This document shows positions 35,236 through 44,632 of a stretch of 64,000 nucleotides of DNA, one piece after another; the stretch's first letter is position 1, and every line of letters begins with the position of its first letter. The notes below the pieces were generated by a model. It saw only the letters and a list, made by a program, of their open reading frames with translations. It was not told the origin of the DNA and made no database searches. Both the position numbers and the translations under genes were made by a program. Source of the DNA: Aquimarina macrocephali JAMB N27 (GTDB lineage: Bacteria > Bacteroidota > Bacteroidia > Flavobacteriales > Flavobacteriaceae); NCBI RefSeq assembly GCF_000520995.1, contig NZ_JACA01000036.1, positions 62,001 through 126,000 of the forward strand, read 5' to 3'.

Positions 35236-35628
35236 ATGACCTTTACAACACCTCCTAGAATTACACCAAGACTAAGGTCTGCTCCTAAAATTAGAGAGTT
35301 TTTTTGGTGTGATTTTCCCGAAGATGCACAATTACCAGAGTTTTGGAAAAGCCGTCCTGTTGTTATTCTTTCTTACAGAACGCAGTTATCAGGAGCCGTA
35401 ACTGTAATTCCATGTACTTCTCAGGATCAGCATAATAATAGATGGGCATTTCCAATAGATACAATATTTGACGGACTGGGTGGGTGGGCAATTTGTGATA
35501 AACCTACAACTGTTGCAGTAAGCCGCTTGTCATCGCATAGAGATGGAGTTATTCGAATGAATGAAGAGCAATTTAATGAAATGCTTTCTCTAGTTTTAGA
35601 TTGGCTTCCAAAACCAAAATTAATATAA
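35236..35628 (+). CDS. PemK/MazF-family endoribonuclease toxin (no protein antitoxin seen)
   Basis: 130 residues. The core fits the PemK/MazF barrel: REFFWCDFPEDAQLPEFWKSRPVVILS, then AVTVIPCTSQ, WAICDKPTTVAVSRLSS and a C-terminal helix LVLDWL. The conserved RPVVIL and S/T-rich IPCTSQ strands carry the expected binding residues. Such toxins cleave mRNA. No antitoxin reading frame lies upstream (broken nuclease gene) or downstream; instead a 13-bp hairpin precedes the start and a promoter-hairpin unit follows. The family is found in alphaproteobacteria, agreeing with the TTGACT/TATAAT promoter behind it. Confidence 0.8.
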   Translation: MTFTTPPRITPRLRSAPKIREFFWCDFPEDAQLPEFWKSRPVVILSYRTQLSGAVTVIPCTSQDQHNNRWAFPIDTIFDGLGGWAICDKPTTVAVSRLSSHRDGVIRMNEEQFNEMLSLVLDWLPKPKLI

Positions 35629-35644
35629 TGGAATACTTTTTTAA

Positions 35645-35674
35645 TTGACTTTAGAAAATAAATTCAGTTATAAT
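35645..35674 (+). promoter_or_regulatory. Sigma70-type promoter behind the toxin gene
   Basis: TTGACT at 35645-35650 and TATAAT at 35669-35674, 18-nt spacer: a proteobacterial-style promoter reading into a non-coding region. Confidence 0.6.
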
Positions 35675-35680
35675 GATGTT

Positions 35681-35752
35681 ACATACGGCTTCGAAAGAAT
35701 GTCCGCGTCCCAAAAGGGAGATACTTACCAAGGGAGCTTAATCGCTCCCTTT
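35681..35752 (+). ncRNA. Candidate small RNA next to the PemK/MazF toxin
   Basis: About 72 nt from the predicted start of the TTGACT/TATAAT promoter to a hairpin AAGGGAGC/GCTCCCTT (35730-35752). Internal elements include TCCC-AAAA-GGGA (about 35708-35719). No reading frame of note. The T-tract behind the final hairpin is weak (TTGGCTTGT). A regulatory or antitoxin RNA for the toxin is an inference from position only. Confidence 0.45.
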
Positions 35753-35770
35753 GGCTTGTCATAATTTTGT

Positions 35771-35792
35771 GTGATAATATATCTTATGGGAA
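35771..35792 (+). promoter_or_regulatory. Island motif GTGRTAA-N9-TGGGAA, copy 1
   Basis: GTGATAA TATATCTTA TGGGAA, 147 nt before the TPR gene. The same 22-bp layout recurs at 38428, 46483 and 49383, each between genes of the island. Function unknown. Confidence 0.65.
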
Positions 35793-35939
35793 AAATACAA
35801 AACAATTGAGTTTCTAACTGAACTCAAATTGCTGATAATCAAATGTGTGTTTGTTTTAAGTTTACGTTAATTCTGTAACATTTTACTATATTAGAACACT
35901 CATAAATTAAAGTTTTATCAATAAAATAAACAAATACTA

Positions 35940-38393
35940 ATGGAGGTAATAACCACAAGTTGGATGATGGCTACTCTTTTAAGTGGTTGGATAGGAAACA
36001 GAGGTGATTTTTGGCTTTGCAAAGGATTTAATAAACTTCAGAAAAGAATAACTAAAAATATCAATGAACCTGCTAATCATCATATTCAAAGAGCAATCAG
36101 AAAATCATATTTAAATGCCGCTTTACTTGCTGTAGATCATATACAAAAACAAAGAAGTTACTACTCTTTAACTGATAGAAGATGGAATAATTTAGATGAT
36201 ATTAAAGACTATATTAATGATCAAATTAGCAATACGAAAAAAGATAGTATTTATATTCGAAAATCAGTTTTAGATAATGAACATCAAAATATTCTTTTTT
36301 CAAAAAAAGGAACAACTGCCGAAGAAAGAATGCCAGAGCTTATTAAGAAATTGAAAGACAGTATTGTCAAAGAACTAGAAAGTAAAAGATTACTTATAGA
36401 ATTAGAGCTTAAGGACTGTATTTACAATGGATGGAAAGAAGGTAGTAAAGAGTTTGATTTTTACAAATTGACTTGTGCTTTTTTCACACAAGAACTGAAA
36501 GACAATTCTCAAATATCTACTTACGTACAGACAGAATATCTAGATCATATTGCAGAAGACGTAGGGAATATTTCGTTAAAAGTCGATAACCTTAAAGATG
36601 TAATGCATTTACATTATGGGGCTTATAAAAATTTACTTGATGAGATAAGTGAAATAGTAAATACAGGTGATAAGATATATGATAAACTTGAAAATCTCTC
36701 CAAAGAAACAGCTCAGCTGGTACTTGATAGTATCAATGACAAAATTATCACACCGAAAGAAATAACTATTTCTGATGAATACCGAATAAGACTCGAAGCT
36801 CTTGAGGAGATTGATAATAATGTCATTTCTTTACAGAGGAAAATAGATGGCATACAAAAAGCTATTATTCAGGTAGATGAAGATACTAAAAATAGCTTGC
36901 AACAAAACATGTCTGATTTTGAAGACGAACTAATTATTGTTAGAGAGAAAAGAGACCTGCAAGAAAACGAACTCAATGAATTCGTTATTAACGTGATTAG
37001 TCTAGCAAAACAGTTAAATGTTTCCAAAAATTCTGATTCAGAAAGATTAGAAAAAGCAAGAGTTTTATTTAAGCAAGCAAAGTATAAAGAACTAAATGAT
37101 ATACTTAATGAAAATGATATAGATAAAGACATTAAGCTATATAAAGAGCGAGGAAAAATACTTGCTAAAGAACTTACAGTTAAAGCACAAGCCACACTGT
37201 TAAATAAGCCCAAAGGATGGTTTAAAGATGTTGACAGACTTTATAGTAAAGCAATTGCTATAGTAGAAAGCTACGATACTACTAATAATTATGCCTATTT
37301 TTTACATGAGCACAGGCAGATACATAGAGCAATAAAACTTTATGAGAAAGTTATAATTTATTGCCCTGACGATAACAAAAAAGTGGTAGCTTTAAATAAT
37401 TTGGGAAATTTACAAAAGGCTAAAAATGAATTTGATAAAGCAGAAAAGTCTCTTCAAGAAGCTCTTAGGATTAATAGAAAATTAGTAAAAGTAAACCATG
37501 GAGTTTATTTTGCTAACCTTGCCTGCATGACTTTAAATAATTTAGGAAATTTACAAAAGGCTAAAAATGAATTTGATAAAGCAGAAAAATCCTTTCAAGG
37601 AGCATTAGAAATAAGAAGAAAATTAGCACAAGATAATCCCGAAAGATATTTGTCTGATGTGGCATCAGTTTTAGTTAATTTAGGACAATTACAAAAGGCT
37701 AAAAATGAATTTGATAAAGCAGAAAAATCCTTTCAAGAGGCATTAGAAATAAGAAGAAAATCAGCACAAGATAACCCCGAAAAATATTTATTCGACGTAG
37801 CATCAGTTCTAAATAGTTTAGGACTTTTGCTATTAGACAAAAAAGAATTTAATTACGCAGAAAAATATTTTCAAGAAACATTAGAAATATATCAAAAATT
37901 AGTAAAAAGAAATTCTAAAGCATATTTATACCTTGTTGCAATGGTGTTAAATAACTTTGCTAATTTACGAAAGGCTAAAAATGAACCAGATGAAGCACAG
38001 AAATTTTATTTGAAAGCATTAGGATTATATCGGAAATTAGTACAAGATAACCCTGAAACATATTTGTCAGATGTAGCATTAGTTTTAAACAATTTGGGCA
38101 TTTTGCAGAGAATTAAAAACGAATATGAGGTAGCAGAAGAATTCTTTCAAGATGCATTAGATATATATCAAAAATTAGCTAAAGAAAACCCTCAAGTGTA
38201 TTTGATACGTTATGCTGATATTTGCATTGAATTATCTATTTTGTATCAATACAATACAGTCGATAAAGAAAAATCAATCTTATATGCAAAAAAATCGTTA
38301 GACGGTTATAGTTCTTATATTCCCGATATACCTCATGCCATACAATGGAGCAAGACAGCAGAAGAGATTTTAGCATATTGGCAAAAGAATTAG
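35940..38393 (+). CDS. Large TPR-repeat protein with coiled-coil N-terminus
   Basis: 817 residues, no signal. The N-terminal ~380 residues are helical and coiled-coil with a short hydrophobic start (WMMATLLSGWIGN). From about 385 to the end there are tetratricopeptide repeats of the 46-47-residue kinesin-light-chain type, with the recurring pattern LNNLGNLQKAKNEFDKAEKSFQEALEIRRKL. TPR arrays with a helical head occur in prokaryotic defence and signalling sensors; no effector domain is visible. It carries island motif copy 1 upstream. Two or three repeats are nearly identical at DNA level, so the repeat number may vary. Confidence 0.75.
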   Translation: MEVITTSWMMATLLSGWIGNRGDFWLCKGFNKLQKRITKNINEPANHHIQRAIRKSYLNAALLAVDHIQKQRSYYSLTDRRWNNLDDIKDYINDQISNTKKDSIYIRKSVLDNEHQNILFSKKGTTAEERMPELIKKLKDSIVKELESKRLLIELELKDCIYNGWKEGSKEFDFYKLTCAFFTQELKDNSQISTYVQTEYLDHIAEDVGNISLKVDNLKDVMHLHYGAYKNLLDEISEIVNTGDKIYDKLENLSKETAQLVLDSINDKIITPKEITISDEYRIRLEALEEIDNNVISLQRKIDGIQKAIIQVDEDTKNSLQQNMSDFEDELIIVREKRDLQENELNEFVINVISLAKQLNVSKNSDSERLEKARVLFKQAKYKELNDILNENDIDKDIKLYKERGKILAKELTVKAQATLLNKPKGWFKDVDRLYSKAIAIVESYDTTNNYAYFLHEHRQIHRAIKLYEKVIIYCPDDNKKVVALNNLGNLQKAKNEFDKAEKSLQEALRINRKLVKVNHGVYFANLACMTLNNLGNLQKAKNEFDKAEKSFQGALEIRRKLAQDNPERYLSDVASVLVNLGQLQKAKNEFDKAEKSFQEALEIRRKSAQDNPEKYLFDVASVLNSLGLLLLDKKEFNYAEKYFQETLEIYQKLVKRNSKAYLYLVAMVLNNFANLRKAKNEPDEAQKFYLKALGLYRKLVQDNPETYLSDVALVLNNLGILQRIKNEYEVAEEFFQDALDIYQKLAKENPQVYLIRYADICIELSILYQYNTVDKEKSILYAKKSLDGYSSYIPDIPHAIQWSKTAEEILAYWQKN
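37397..37745 (+). repeat. Near-identical TPR-coding repeats
   Basis: A stretch around TTACAAAAGGCTAAAAATGA occurs three times, at 37410, 37551 and 37689 (spacings of 141 and 138 nt, i.e. 47 and 46 codons), continuing through AATTTGATAAAGCAGAAAA. Such repeats can expand or contract by slippage or recombination. Confidence 0.8.
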
Positions 38394-38427
38394 TCTTAAA
38401 CTATAAACTACTTTGACCGCATAATAA

Positions 38428-38449
38428 GTGATAATATAGATTATGGGAA
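38428..38449 (+). promoter_or_regulatory. Island motif GTGRTAA-N9-TGGGAA, copy 2
   Basis: GTGATAA TATAGATTA TGGGAA, 32 nt after the TPR gene stop and 177 nt before the 250-aa gene. The ATG at 38443 of the small open frame lies inside it. Confidence 0.65.
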
Positions 38450-38520
38450 GTAAGTTGAAAAAATATAAAGTAAAGCAGCGAGGCAAGAATAAGCCAAAAT
38501 ATTATCGACCTCATAGGTAA
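38443..38520 (+). CDS. Possible 25-residue basic peptide
   Basis: An open frame starting within island motif copy 2 encodes a peptide that is half Lys/Arg (KKYKVKQRGKNKPKYYRPHR at its end). The composition is striking but there is no leader and no homology argument; chance is a fair alternative. Confidence 0.2.
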   Translation: MGSKLKKYKVKQRGKNKPKYYRPHR

Positions 38521-38626
38521 TAATATTTCCTTTTTAAAGATTTTGATTTTGTTATAAATTTCCTTAATCTTGAGGAAATTACCCCATATTAATTTTTATA
38601 AATATATTCATTAAAAAAAACTTAGT

Positions 38627-39379
38627 ATGGCTGTTTTCAAAGGGCTTTTTAAATTTGAAATTGAGAACAAAGTATATAAAATTAACCCTTCAGATTTTAA
38701 TCAAGTTGAACACCCTCTTTTTCAAGACATTACCTTCGATTCTGAGACTCAGGATATATACAAAATTAATATAAATCCAAAATTTTTTAAACCTGAAGAT
38801 CAAGTTTTTAAAAAATCCTCTGATGTTAATATTTTAGATCGTATCAAAAATTTAACGAATTCTAATTTAAAAAAGAGTATTGATAATCTGGATGGAAAAT
38901 TAAGTAAAGTTCCAAGGAAAAAAAAGAAACAGTCTTATCGAAGTGTTAATACTGTTTATATTGAACTGAAAACTAACCAAAAAAAAGATTTTAAATTTTA
39001 TAGTGCACATCCTAAGGACTTGCGTACCAATAATGACAAATGGATTTTAGATGATATAGAAATTGAATCCAAGTTGAACATTCAAATGATTACTATTAAA
39101 GTATTAATGAAAATCAAGAAAGCGCTTCTTAAGAAAAAATATGCAATCAAATTTAATAATGGAACCTTTTCTTTAGGATGGTTTTTTTGTAAGCCATGGG
39201 TGGATATGATGGATTATAGTATTTTTTTCATTTGTATTATAAGTAAAAAAATAAAGCCCAAAAATCGATATGTTATTTTAGAAGTGGATGTTAGAGATAA
39301 AAAAGGGCGGTATATGAAAAATCCAAGCATAAAGAAGAGAAAAATCTTCCTTGAAAGCTCCAGCATTAATTCTGTTTAA
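38627..39379 (+). CDS. Unknown lysine-rich protein of the defence-like island
   Basis: 250 residues, strongly basic and Asn/Lys-rich, mixed alpha/beta. No signal peptide, no convincing TM (one hydrophobic patch near 194-207, YSIFFICIISKK). No motif recognised. Preceded by island motif copy 2; followed after 87 nt by the 85-aa gene on the same strand, so possibly a two-gene unit. AT-rich codons. Confidence 0.55.
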   Translation: MAVFKGLFKFEIENKVYKINPSDFNQVEHPLFQDITFDSETQDIYKININPKFFKPEDQVFKKSSDVNILDRIKNLTNSNLKKSIDNLDGKLSKVPRKKKKQSYRSVNTVYIELKTNQKKDFKFYSAHPKDLRTNNDKWILDDIEIESKLNIQMITIKVLMKIKKALLKKKYAIKFNNGTFSLGWFFCKPWVDMMDYSIFFICIISKKIKPKNRYVILEVDVRDKKGRYMKNPSIKKRKIFLESSSINSV

Positions 39380-39466
39380 AACTTTGTTTAAAACTATTTT
39401 GTGTGCTATTAATCAAATAATCAGTTATTTATGTAGATTTGAAATATGAATTAAGGAAAACACATT

Positions 39467-39724
39467 ATGGTAGATTCAATAAATAATGATTTTGTCATTA
39501 GTGATGAATTTAAGAAAACATCATTACGCTGGATTTTTGGAAATTTACACGGTGGTTTGCTTGACTATGATCCATTATCTGATTCTGAAAGAACTAATTT
39601 TCAAAATGCTCTTTTAGATGATCCTCTTAAACGGGAAGCTTTTAAAAATATAGCTGATTTCATTGATAAAGCTGAACAAGCAAACTTAAATGATGAAGAA
39701 CTTTATAGGATGTTCGATATTTGA
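39467..39724 (+). CDS. Small acidic protein of unknown function
   Basis: 85 residues, helical and acidic (DPLSDSERTNFQNALLDDPLKREAFKNIADFIDKAEQANLNDEELYRMF). The leader AATTAAGGAAAACACATT contains AAGGA, fitting the start. It may pair with the upstream basic protein, but this is only charge complementarity and proximity. Confidence 0.55.
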   Translation: MVDSINNDFVISDEFKKTSLRWIFGNLHGGLLDYDPLSDSERTNFQNALLDDPLKREAFKNIADFIDKAEQANLNDEELYRMFDI

Positions 39725-39834
39725 GTTGATAAATTTTAAACAAATCAAAAATTAATTAACGCTTGCTGCTTTGTTAAATTAAATACTAAACCTATTCAAT
39801 CTTTGAACCACTGTATACTTAATTGGAACTAGTT

Positions 39835-40584
39835 TTATATATTCAATTCGTCAGCTCCATATTCTTGATACCATAAGATTATAGATTTTCTAAGAGATGT
39901 AACATCTTTATTAAAATCAGAAGGGTTTTCATAGAACTGATAATTCCAGCTAGCAGTAATATCCCCTTCTAGATATTTTTCTTTATCGTGATATAATAAT
40001 ACATAATCCATATTCTTTAAATCAAGTTTTTTTGCTGAATAGAAATATTGTAGGGGTCTATATATTTTATTAAGCTCGGTTGATATCGATTGAGGTAATA
40101 AAGGATGGTTTCTATATTTAAGGAATGGAAATGTATTTTCTATATTGTTACTTTTTACACACATTAAATCAAATTTCGAATAATCAAAACCCAGAGCTAT
40201 CTCAAAGAAACTGAACGTATACCCTTCTGCTATTTGATGTTTTTTATTAGTACCAATCATTTTAAACATCATATTAGAAATTTCCATAGAACTAATTGAT
40301 GTTGCTAATTCAGATACAATTTCTAATTGTTTATTATGAAATTGTTTTTTTACATCAAAGTTTTTAAAAGCCTTGTAAGCCAGTACTACTAAAATGATAT
40401 TTAAGATAAGGCTCCAGAATGCAATTATTAAACCTTGGAAAGAAGCAAATTCAGATAAGACTGTTGAATTTATTGAGTCTGAAAAATTAGAATAGTAGCC
40501 CTTTATCCAGAGAAAAACAGGAATAATAAGACTAAAACTAATGAAACAACAACTGAGAATTATAATTAAATTTAGTTTTTTCAT
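39835..40584 (-). CDS. Two-TM membrane protein, last gene of the ATPase/nuclease group
   Basis: About 249 residues from the ATG at 40584 (MKKLNLIIILS); an ATG 12 nt further upstream is in frame. Two TM helices (about 4-27 and 48-70) are followed by a cytoplasmic helical domain (KKQFHNKQLEIVSELATSISSMEI ...). This build (two TM plus helical domain) is common among membrane effectors of antiphage systems. It starts 76-88 nt after the AlbA_2-HEPN gene on the same strand and is likely co-transcribed. Function inferred from position only. Confidence 0.65.
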   Translation of the reverse strand: MKKLNLIIILSCCFISFSLIIPVFLWIKGYYSNFSDSINSTVLSEFASFQGLIIAFWSLILNIILVVLAYKAFKNFDVKKQFHNKQLEIVSELATSISSMEISNMMFKMIGTNKKHQIAEGYTFSFFEIALGFDYSKFDLMCVKSNNIENTFPFLKYRNHPLLPQSISTELNKIYRPLQYFYSAKKLDLKNMDYVLLYHDKEKYLEGDITASWNYQFYENPSDFNKDVTSLRKSIILWYQEYGADELNI

Positions 40585-40671
40585 AATTAGTGCCAACGGC
40601 TTAGTGTAAAAAACATAGCATGTGAAAAAATACTACATTTTGGATTTTGCATTGAGCCAATTTTTTATATT

Positions 40672-41748
40672 TTAATTAATCTTTGAAAGTTTATATTTTA
40701 TTAATGCTTCGAAGTCTATTTTAGATGCTATATCAAATAAGTAATTAAGATGATTACAAACTTCATTGATAGATAATTGATGTTCTTGATTGATTTGAAA
40801 TTTACCCCTAAAAAATTGTAAAAACTTATCATCTACTATCCCGTTTCGATGAGAGTATAAATGTCTAATTTGTAAAATCTTTTCTATAGTTTCTTGAGTA
40901 TTTTTATCAATAATGTTCAGATCTCTAATCTGGGAGTTATCTTTTATAAATCCTTTCACGCTACCTTTTTGTAATTTTAGAAGTCTTTTTTTAGCACAAT
41001 ATTTAATAAAATCTTCCATGTCTGAACAGTTCAAAACCTCTTCTACTGTTACTGGGCTGCCAGATTTAAGAGTGCTAGGTTCAGATAAATAAATTTCATA
41101 GAGTAAATCAGATAAATAAGTTTCGAAGTTATCTACAAAAGAAGAAAACAGAATTCTGTTCAAAATTTTTCCTTCTTGATCGGTAGTTACTTTTTTAGGT
41201 GACACAGGGTATAGAATTCTATCAAGATTATCTATTATTTTTAAAATACTCTGACAATGTTCTATGTAATTGTTAAGAGAATTGGTAGCCTCTTTCTTAT
41301 TTTGTTGGAGTTGAATATTAATTTCTATAATTTTCTTAAAACCATTCTTTTTAAATTCAATTGGTGAAGGGTTTAGTAGTTTAATTTGTTCACCAATTCT
41401 TTTATACATTTTTCCTTGTATAGAAACATCTATTCCATCTTTTTCTATTACTTTGATCGCAAAGATTTTCTTTCCTTTTATAGCCAAATACTTATAATAA
41501 TAGGTGACAGGAAGTGATAACTTACTAATAGCTATTCTTGTTAATTCAGGAGCATTAAAATCATTGCTTAATCCAAGTACTTTTCCCGAGTCCGAAACTC
41601 CCAATATGATATAACCTCCTTCTGAATTGGCAAAAGCACTTATCACTTGTGCTAGATTTCCAGATGGTGGTAGGACTGCTTTATATTCAAGAGTAGAACT
41701 TTTGGGTTGTCCAATTATTCCTTCTATTTCTTTACTATCAATGCCCAT
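40672..41748 (-). CDS. AlbA_2 (Schlafen-like) domain protein with HEPN-type RNase motif
   Basis: 358 residues. The N-terminal domain (about 8-135) is AlbA_2-like: STLEYKAVLPPSGNLAQVISAFANSEGGYIILGVSDSGKVLGL, then MYKRIGEQIKLL. The C-terminal part (about 150-358) is all helical and contains IRHLYSHRNGIVDD, an Rx4H motif (R295, H300) characteristic of HEPN ribonucleases. Combining a nucleic-acid-binding Schlafen-type module with a HEPN domain suggests an RNA- or tRNA-targeting effector. Its start overlaps the 3' end of the ATPase gene by 11 nt, so the two are translationally linked. Confidence 0.75.
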   Translation of the reverse strand: MGIDSKEIEGIIGQPKSSTLEYKAVLPPSGNLAQVISAFANSEGGYIILGVSDSGKVLGLSNDFNAPELTRIAISKLSLPVTYYYKYLAIKGKKIFAIKVIEKDGIDVSIQGKMYKRIGEQIKLLNPSPIEFKKNGFKKIIEINIQLQQNKKEATNSLNNYIEHCQSILKIIDNLDRILYPVSPKKVTTDQEGKILNRILFSSFVDNFETYLSDLLYEIYLSEPSTLKSGSPVTVEEVLNCSDMEDFIKYCAKKRLLKLQKGSVKGFIKDNSQIRDLNIIDKNTQETIEKILQIRHLYSHRNGIVDDKFLQFFRGKFQINQEHQLSINEVCNHLNYLFDIASKIDFEALIKYKLSKIN

Positions 41749-44320
41749 ATTGTAATGGTATTTTGTTAAACCCTATGTGTTTAATAATTTCACCAAGAGA
41801 AAGTTTTCGTGGCTCTTTCTCACCATTGTCAATCCAAAGTTCTGCTTCTGTATAATCTAAAGTGTCTTTTTCAGATTCATAATATAGAATAACTTGATTT
41901 CCATCACTTGGTCTGCAAACTATATAGATAGGAATTTCATTCTTTGTTATTCCACCAATTATACTATTCGTCAGAAGTTCCGCTTCATCGCACTTATATT
42001 CTTTTAACCCTTGAAGATGGTTTAGAATCCTAATTCGAGCTCTAGATATTAAACTTTGAACTTTTATAAATGATCGCGTGGTAGGATTTGAAATATGCTT
42101 AAATTTTTCAGCAAAATTTTGATCCAATAAAGCTTCATTAAGCTCTTCCAATGTGGTTACTCCTAAATCCGTTAATACTTCGGAAGTTATTTTAGAATTG
42201 TTTGCCCCATTTTTGTTTTTGGAATTGAGTAATAATTGTTTTAATTCTTCAATATTATTAAGGTTATTATCTTGCAATAAATCTTCTAATTCAGACTGCT
42301 GGGATAATTTGGTTACAATTTCAGGATTATTAGCAATAACTGTGGCAATTTTTGAAAGCTCTTTCATGTTTGCACCACTTTTCATCACTTCATATACGCT
42401 TTCTTTGTCCTCAATGGTATCAACAAATAGTTGATTTCTTTTTCGGTATAAAGTTGGGAATAAAGATGTTCCCTCCTCTGGATTTTTATCAAACCATTCT
42501 GATAATAAAATTACTGCTTTTTTATAATCAGCATCTTTTTCAGTTTCATCTTTTTGTATTTCTTCTACAATTTCAGTAATTCTATCTGCTATATTCTTTT
42601 TACTTTTTGAATTATATTCTCCAAATTCAACGTTATTGTTAATAAGAATTTCACTCCAATCCTCTCCAATTAACCTTTGTATTTCAAGTAATTCATTGTC
42701 TTCAATTTCATCGATATAGATTTTATCAGCGTCTTTAAAATCTCCATATTTATTTGGAACAATGGCATATTGTTCGAATAGATGATTATTGCTTTTTTCT
42801 TCTAGCACAAATGCCCCAAGATTATTTAACCATTCGTAGGTTTCTTCTAACGATTTATTTAATGTGTTTTTTAATTCAAAGATATTTTCCTTTTTCTTAG
42901 TAGTTCCTAATAAGTGATCATATTTTAGTTTTTGCCAATTTTCCCATGAATTCATATTCCATAATGGATAATGCTCTTTTTTAGATACAACGTTAGGAAT
43001 TAAATCAGAGATGAATTGCCATATATTATCCTGCACTTCTTGAGAGTACGATTTTAAAGGAAACCACAAATTTTGTATTGATTTTTTGGAGTTGTCCTCT
43101 AACTCAACTATTTCTGCATCAAAAATAGTTTCACGAAGAGCAGATTGTATATTATTTTTATACCAGGTTTTATCAAAATACTTTTCATTGGTTTCTGGTA
43201 TTTTTGAGGAAGCTATATTATAAAAATTGTGGAAATTTGAAGTGGAGACCTTATTTATTAGTTCCTGATATAAGGATGTGGCTTTTTCTATTAAGTCTTG
43301 ATTTTGTTCAACTTCGGGATCTTCTTTGTTTTTATTTTGTTTTAACCAGATACCGTCTCTTTCAGTTAATGGATTAAAAAAGAAACTATTTATAATAACT
43401 GGAAAATGAAAATTTTCTGTGCCTATTAAAGGAAAATCGCAAAACAATTTTGGTACATTATGCATATTAGCGAATGAATACCCTAATTCAGTTCTAATTA
43501 ATTTTGTTGCTATACTAACTTCTTGGTCTGATAATTCTAATATGAGTAATTCGGAAATTGCACCGTTATCGTTTTTGTTTACAGGAATGATTAAATCATC
43601 AATTTTTTCACTATTATTTGAGAAAATAATAGTGCTTGATTTTGTCTCATCAAAAATTTCTATTTTTTCAATCTTAGGAATAAATGCTAATACGTAAGGG
43701 ATTAATAGAGAGAATTCTTCAATACCTATTCTTGCAATATTTTTTTGATCTTTTGAATCTAAATAATAAGTGAAAGAAGTATTTAGTTCTGTTTTATCGT
43801 AATCATTAGATAAAAGTTGTGTAGAATCTTGAAAATTTTTCCAAGTGTTTTCTACTTTTGGCATGAGATCTTTAACTGAATTTCCTTCTCGATCCATTGT
43901 GAATTTAAAAGAATGAAACTGCTGATTTTCATCTTTTACAATACCTTTAATATCTATGATTTTAGATAACATATGTGTTGTGAGAAATCCAGTTCCAAAT
44001 CTTCCAGTTTTTCTAGTCTGTAACCCTTCATCAATTTCTTTAGATGAAATTTGATTTATTAAACCTCGAATATCTTGTTCTGTAAAATGAATACCATTGT
44101 GAGAAAAAATTATTTTATTCTCATAAAGCTCTATTTTGACTGAGATCTTCTTCTCATCGAACTCAGCTACACTATCTTTGGCATTTTGGAGCAACTCCCA
44201 AGCCCATCGCCCCATATTTCCTTCAATCGTTTTATCTAGTTCACGTAATCGGTTTTTTATCTTATCGGCAATTGAACGAATTCCGTCTTCTTTTCGCCCG
44301 TTTTCAATAGATGGGATCAT
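41738..44320 (-). CDS. Sacsin/Hsp90-like (GHKL) ATPase
   Basis: 860 residues. An N-terminal GHKL ATPase (about 15-190): N-box WELLQNAKDS with E42, N46 and D49; FSHNGIHFTEQDI (HNG in place of DxG, as in the sacsin family); lid and G2 box TGRFGTGF (105-112). A long middle region follows, then helical segments and a C-terminal part (about 755-860; RILNHLQGLKEYKCDEAEL ... IPIYIVCRPSDGNQVILYY) that resembles NO VEIN/DUF3883-type ends. No signal or TM. In the neighbourhood of nucleases such ATPases act in defence. Upstream of the AlbA_2-HEPN gene, downstream of the PD-(D/E)XK gene (72-nt gap). Confidence 0.78.
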   Translation of the reverse strand: MIPSIENGRKEDGIRSIADKIKNRLRELDKTIEGNMGRWAWELLQNAKDSVAEFDEKKISVKIELYENKIIFSHNGIHFTEQDIRGLINQISSKEIDEGLQTRKTGRFGTGFLTTHMLSKIIDIKGIVKDENQQFHSFKFTMDREGNSVKDLMPKVENTWKNFQDSTQLLSNDYDKTELNTSFTYYLDSKDQKNIARIGIEEFSLLIPYVLAFIPKIEKIEIFDETKSSTIIFSNNSEKIDDLIIPVNKNDNGAISELLILELSDQEVSIATKLIRTELGYSFANMHNVPKLFCDFPLIGTENFHFPVIINSFFFNPLTERDGIWLKQNKNKEDPEVEQNQDLIEKATSLYQELINKVSTSNFHNFYNIASSKIPETNEKYFDKTWYKNNIQSALRETIFDAEIVELEDNSKKSIQNLWFPLKSYSQEVQDNIWQFISDLIPNVVSKKEHYPLWNMNSWENWQKLKYDHLLGTTKKKENIFELKNTLNKSLEETYEWLNNLGAFVLEEKSNNHLFEQYAIVPNKYGDFKDADKIYIDEIEDNELLEIQRLIGEDWSEILINNNVEFGEYNSKSKKNIADRITEIVEEIQKDETEKDADYKKAVILLSEWFDKNPEEGTSLFPTLYRKRNQLFVDTIEDKESVYEVMKSGANMKELSKIATVIANNPEIVTKLSQQSELEDLLQDNNLNNIEELKQLLLNSKNKNGANNSKITSEVLTDLGVTTLEELNEALLDQNFAEKFKHISNPTTRSFIKVQSLISRARIRILNHLQGLKEYKCDEAELLTNSIIGGITKNEIPIYIVCRPSDGNQVILYYESEKDTLDYTEAELWIDNGEKEPRKLSLGEIIKHIGFNKIPLQYGH

Positions 44321-44388
44321 ATTTTTAAGTTAGTTTTTATGAAAGGAAATATATTATGTAATTTATAAATGGATTAAGCTAAATTTTG

Positions 44389-44632
44389 AAAATCAATAAT
44401 TTCTATACGTCCCGTGAATTTTTGAATTTTGTTTAAGAAATTCATCATTGTAGAAAACTGAAACAAACTTCTCAAAGTGCTCAATACTTTTTTCTCTAAG
44501 ATCAAAATGCTTTGAGTTGATTAATAACAAATCCTCACATTTTTCAAAAACTACTTTTTTTCGCTTTCTCATTTCTTCAAAAGGCAAACAGTAAAGATTA
44601 GTTGGTGTTACAAGAAAAAAATACCCTTCGGG
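44389..44632. repeat. Left copy of a ~245-bp direct repeat
   Basis: Covers the 3' end of the PD-(D/E)XK gene. Its counterpart at 50564-50812 is in the same orientation, about 6.2 kb away. Long shared blocks include the parts around CTTTTTTCTCTAAGATCAAA and GTTGGTGTTACAAGAAAAAA. Confidence 0.9.

Noticed and set aside
36869..37213. A leftward frame opposite the TPR gene
   Set aside because: Antisense shadow of a clearly coding region; composition is that of a reversed coding strand.
37397..37745. Repeat cluster as a CRISPR-like array
   Set aside because: The repeats are in frame, encode TPR units and their spacing is 138-141 nt.
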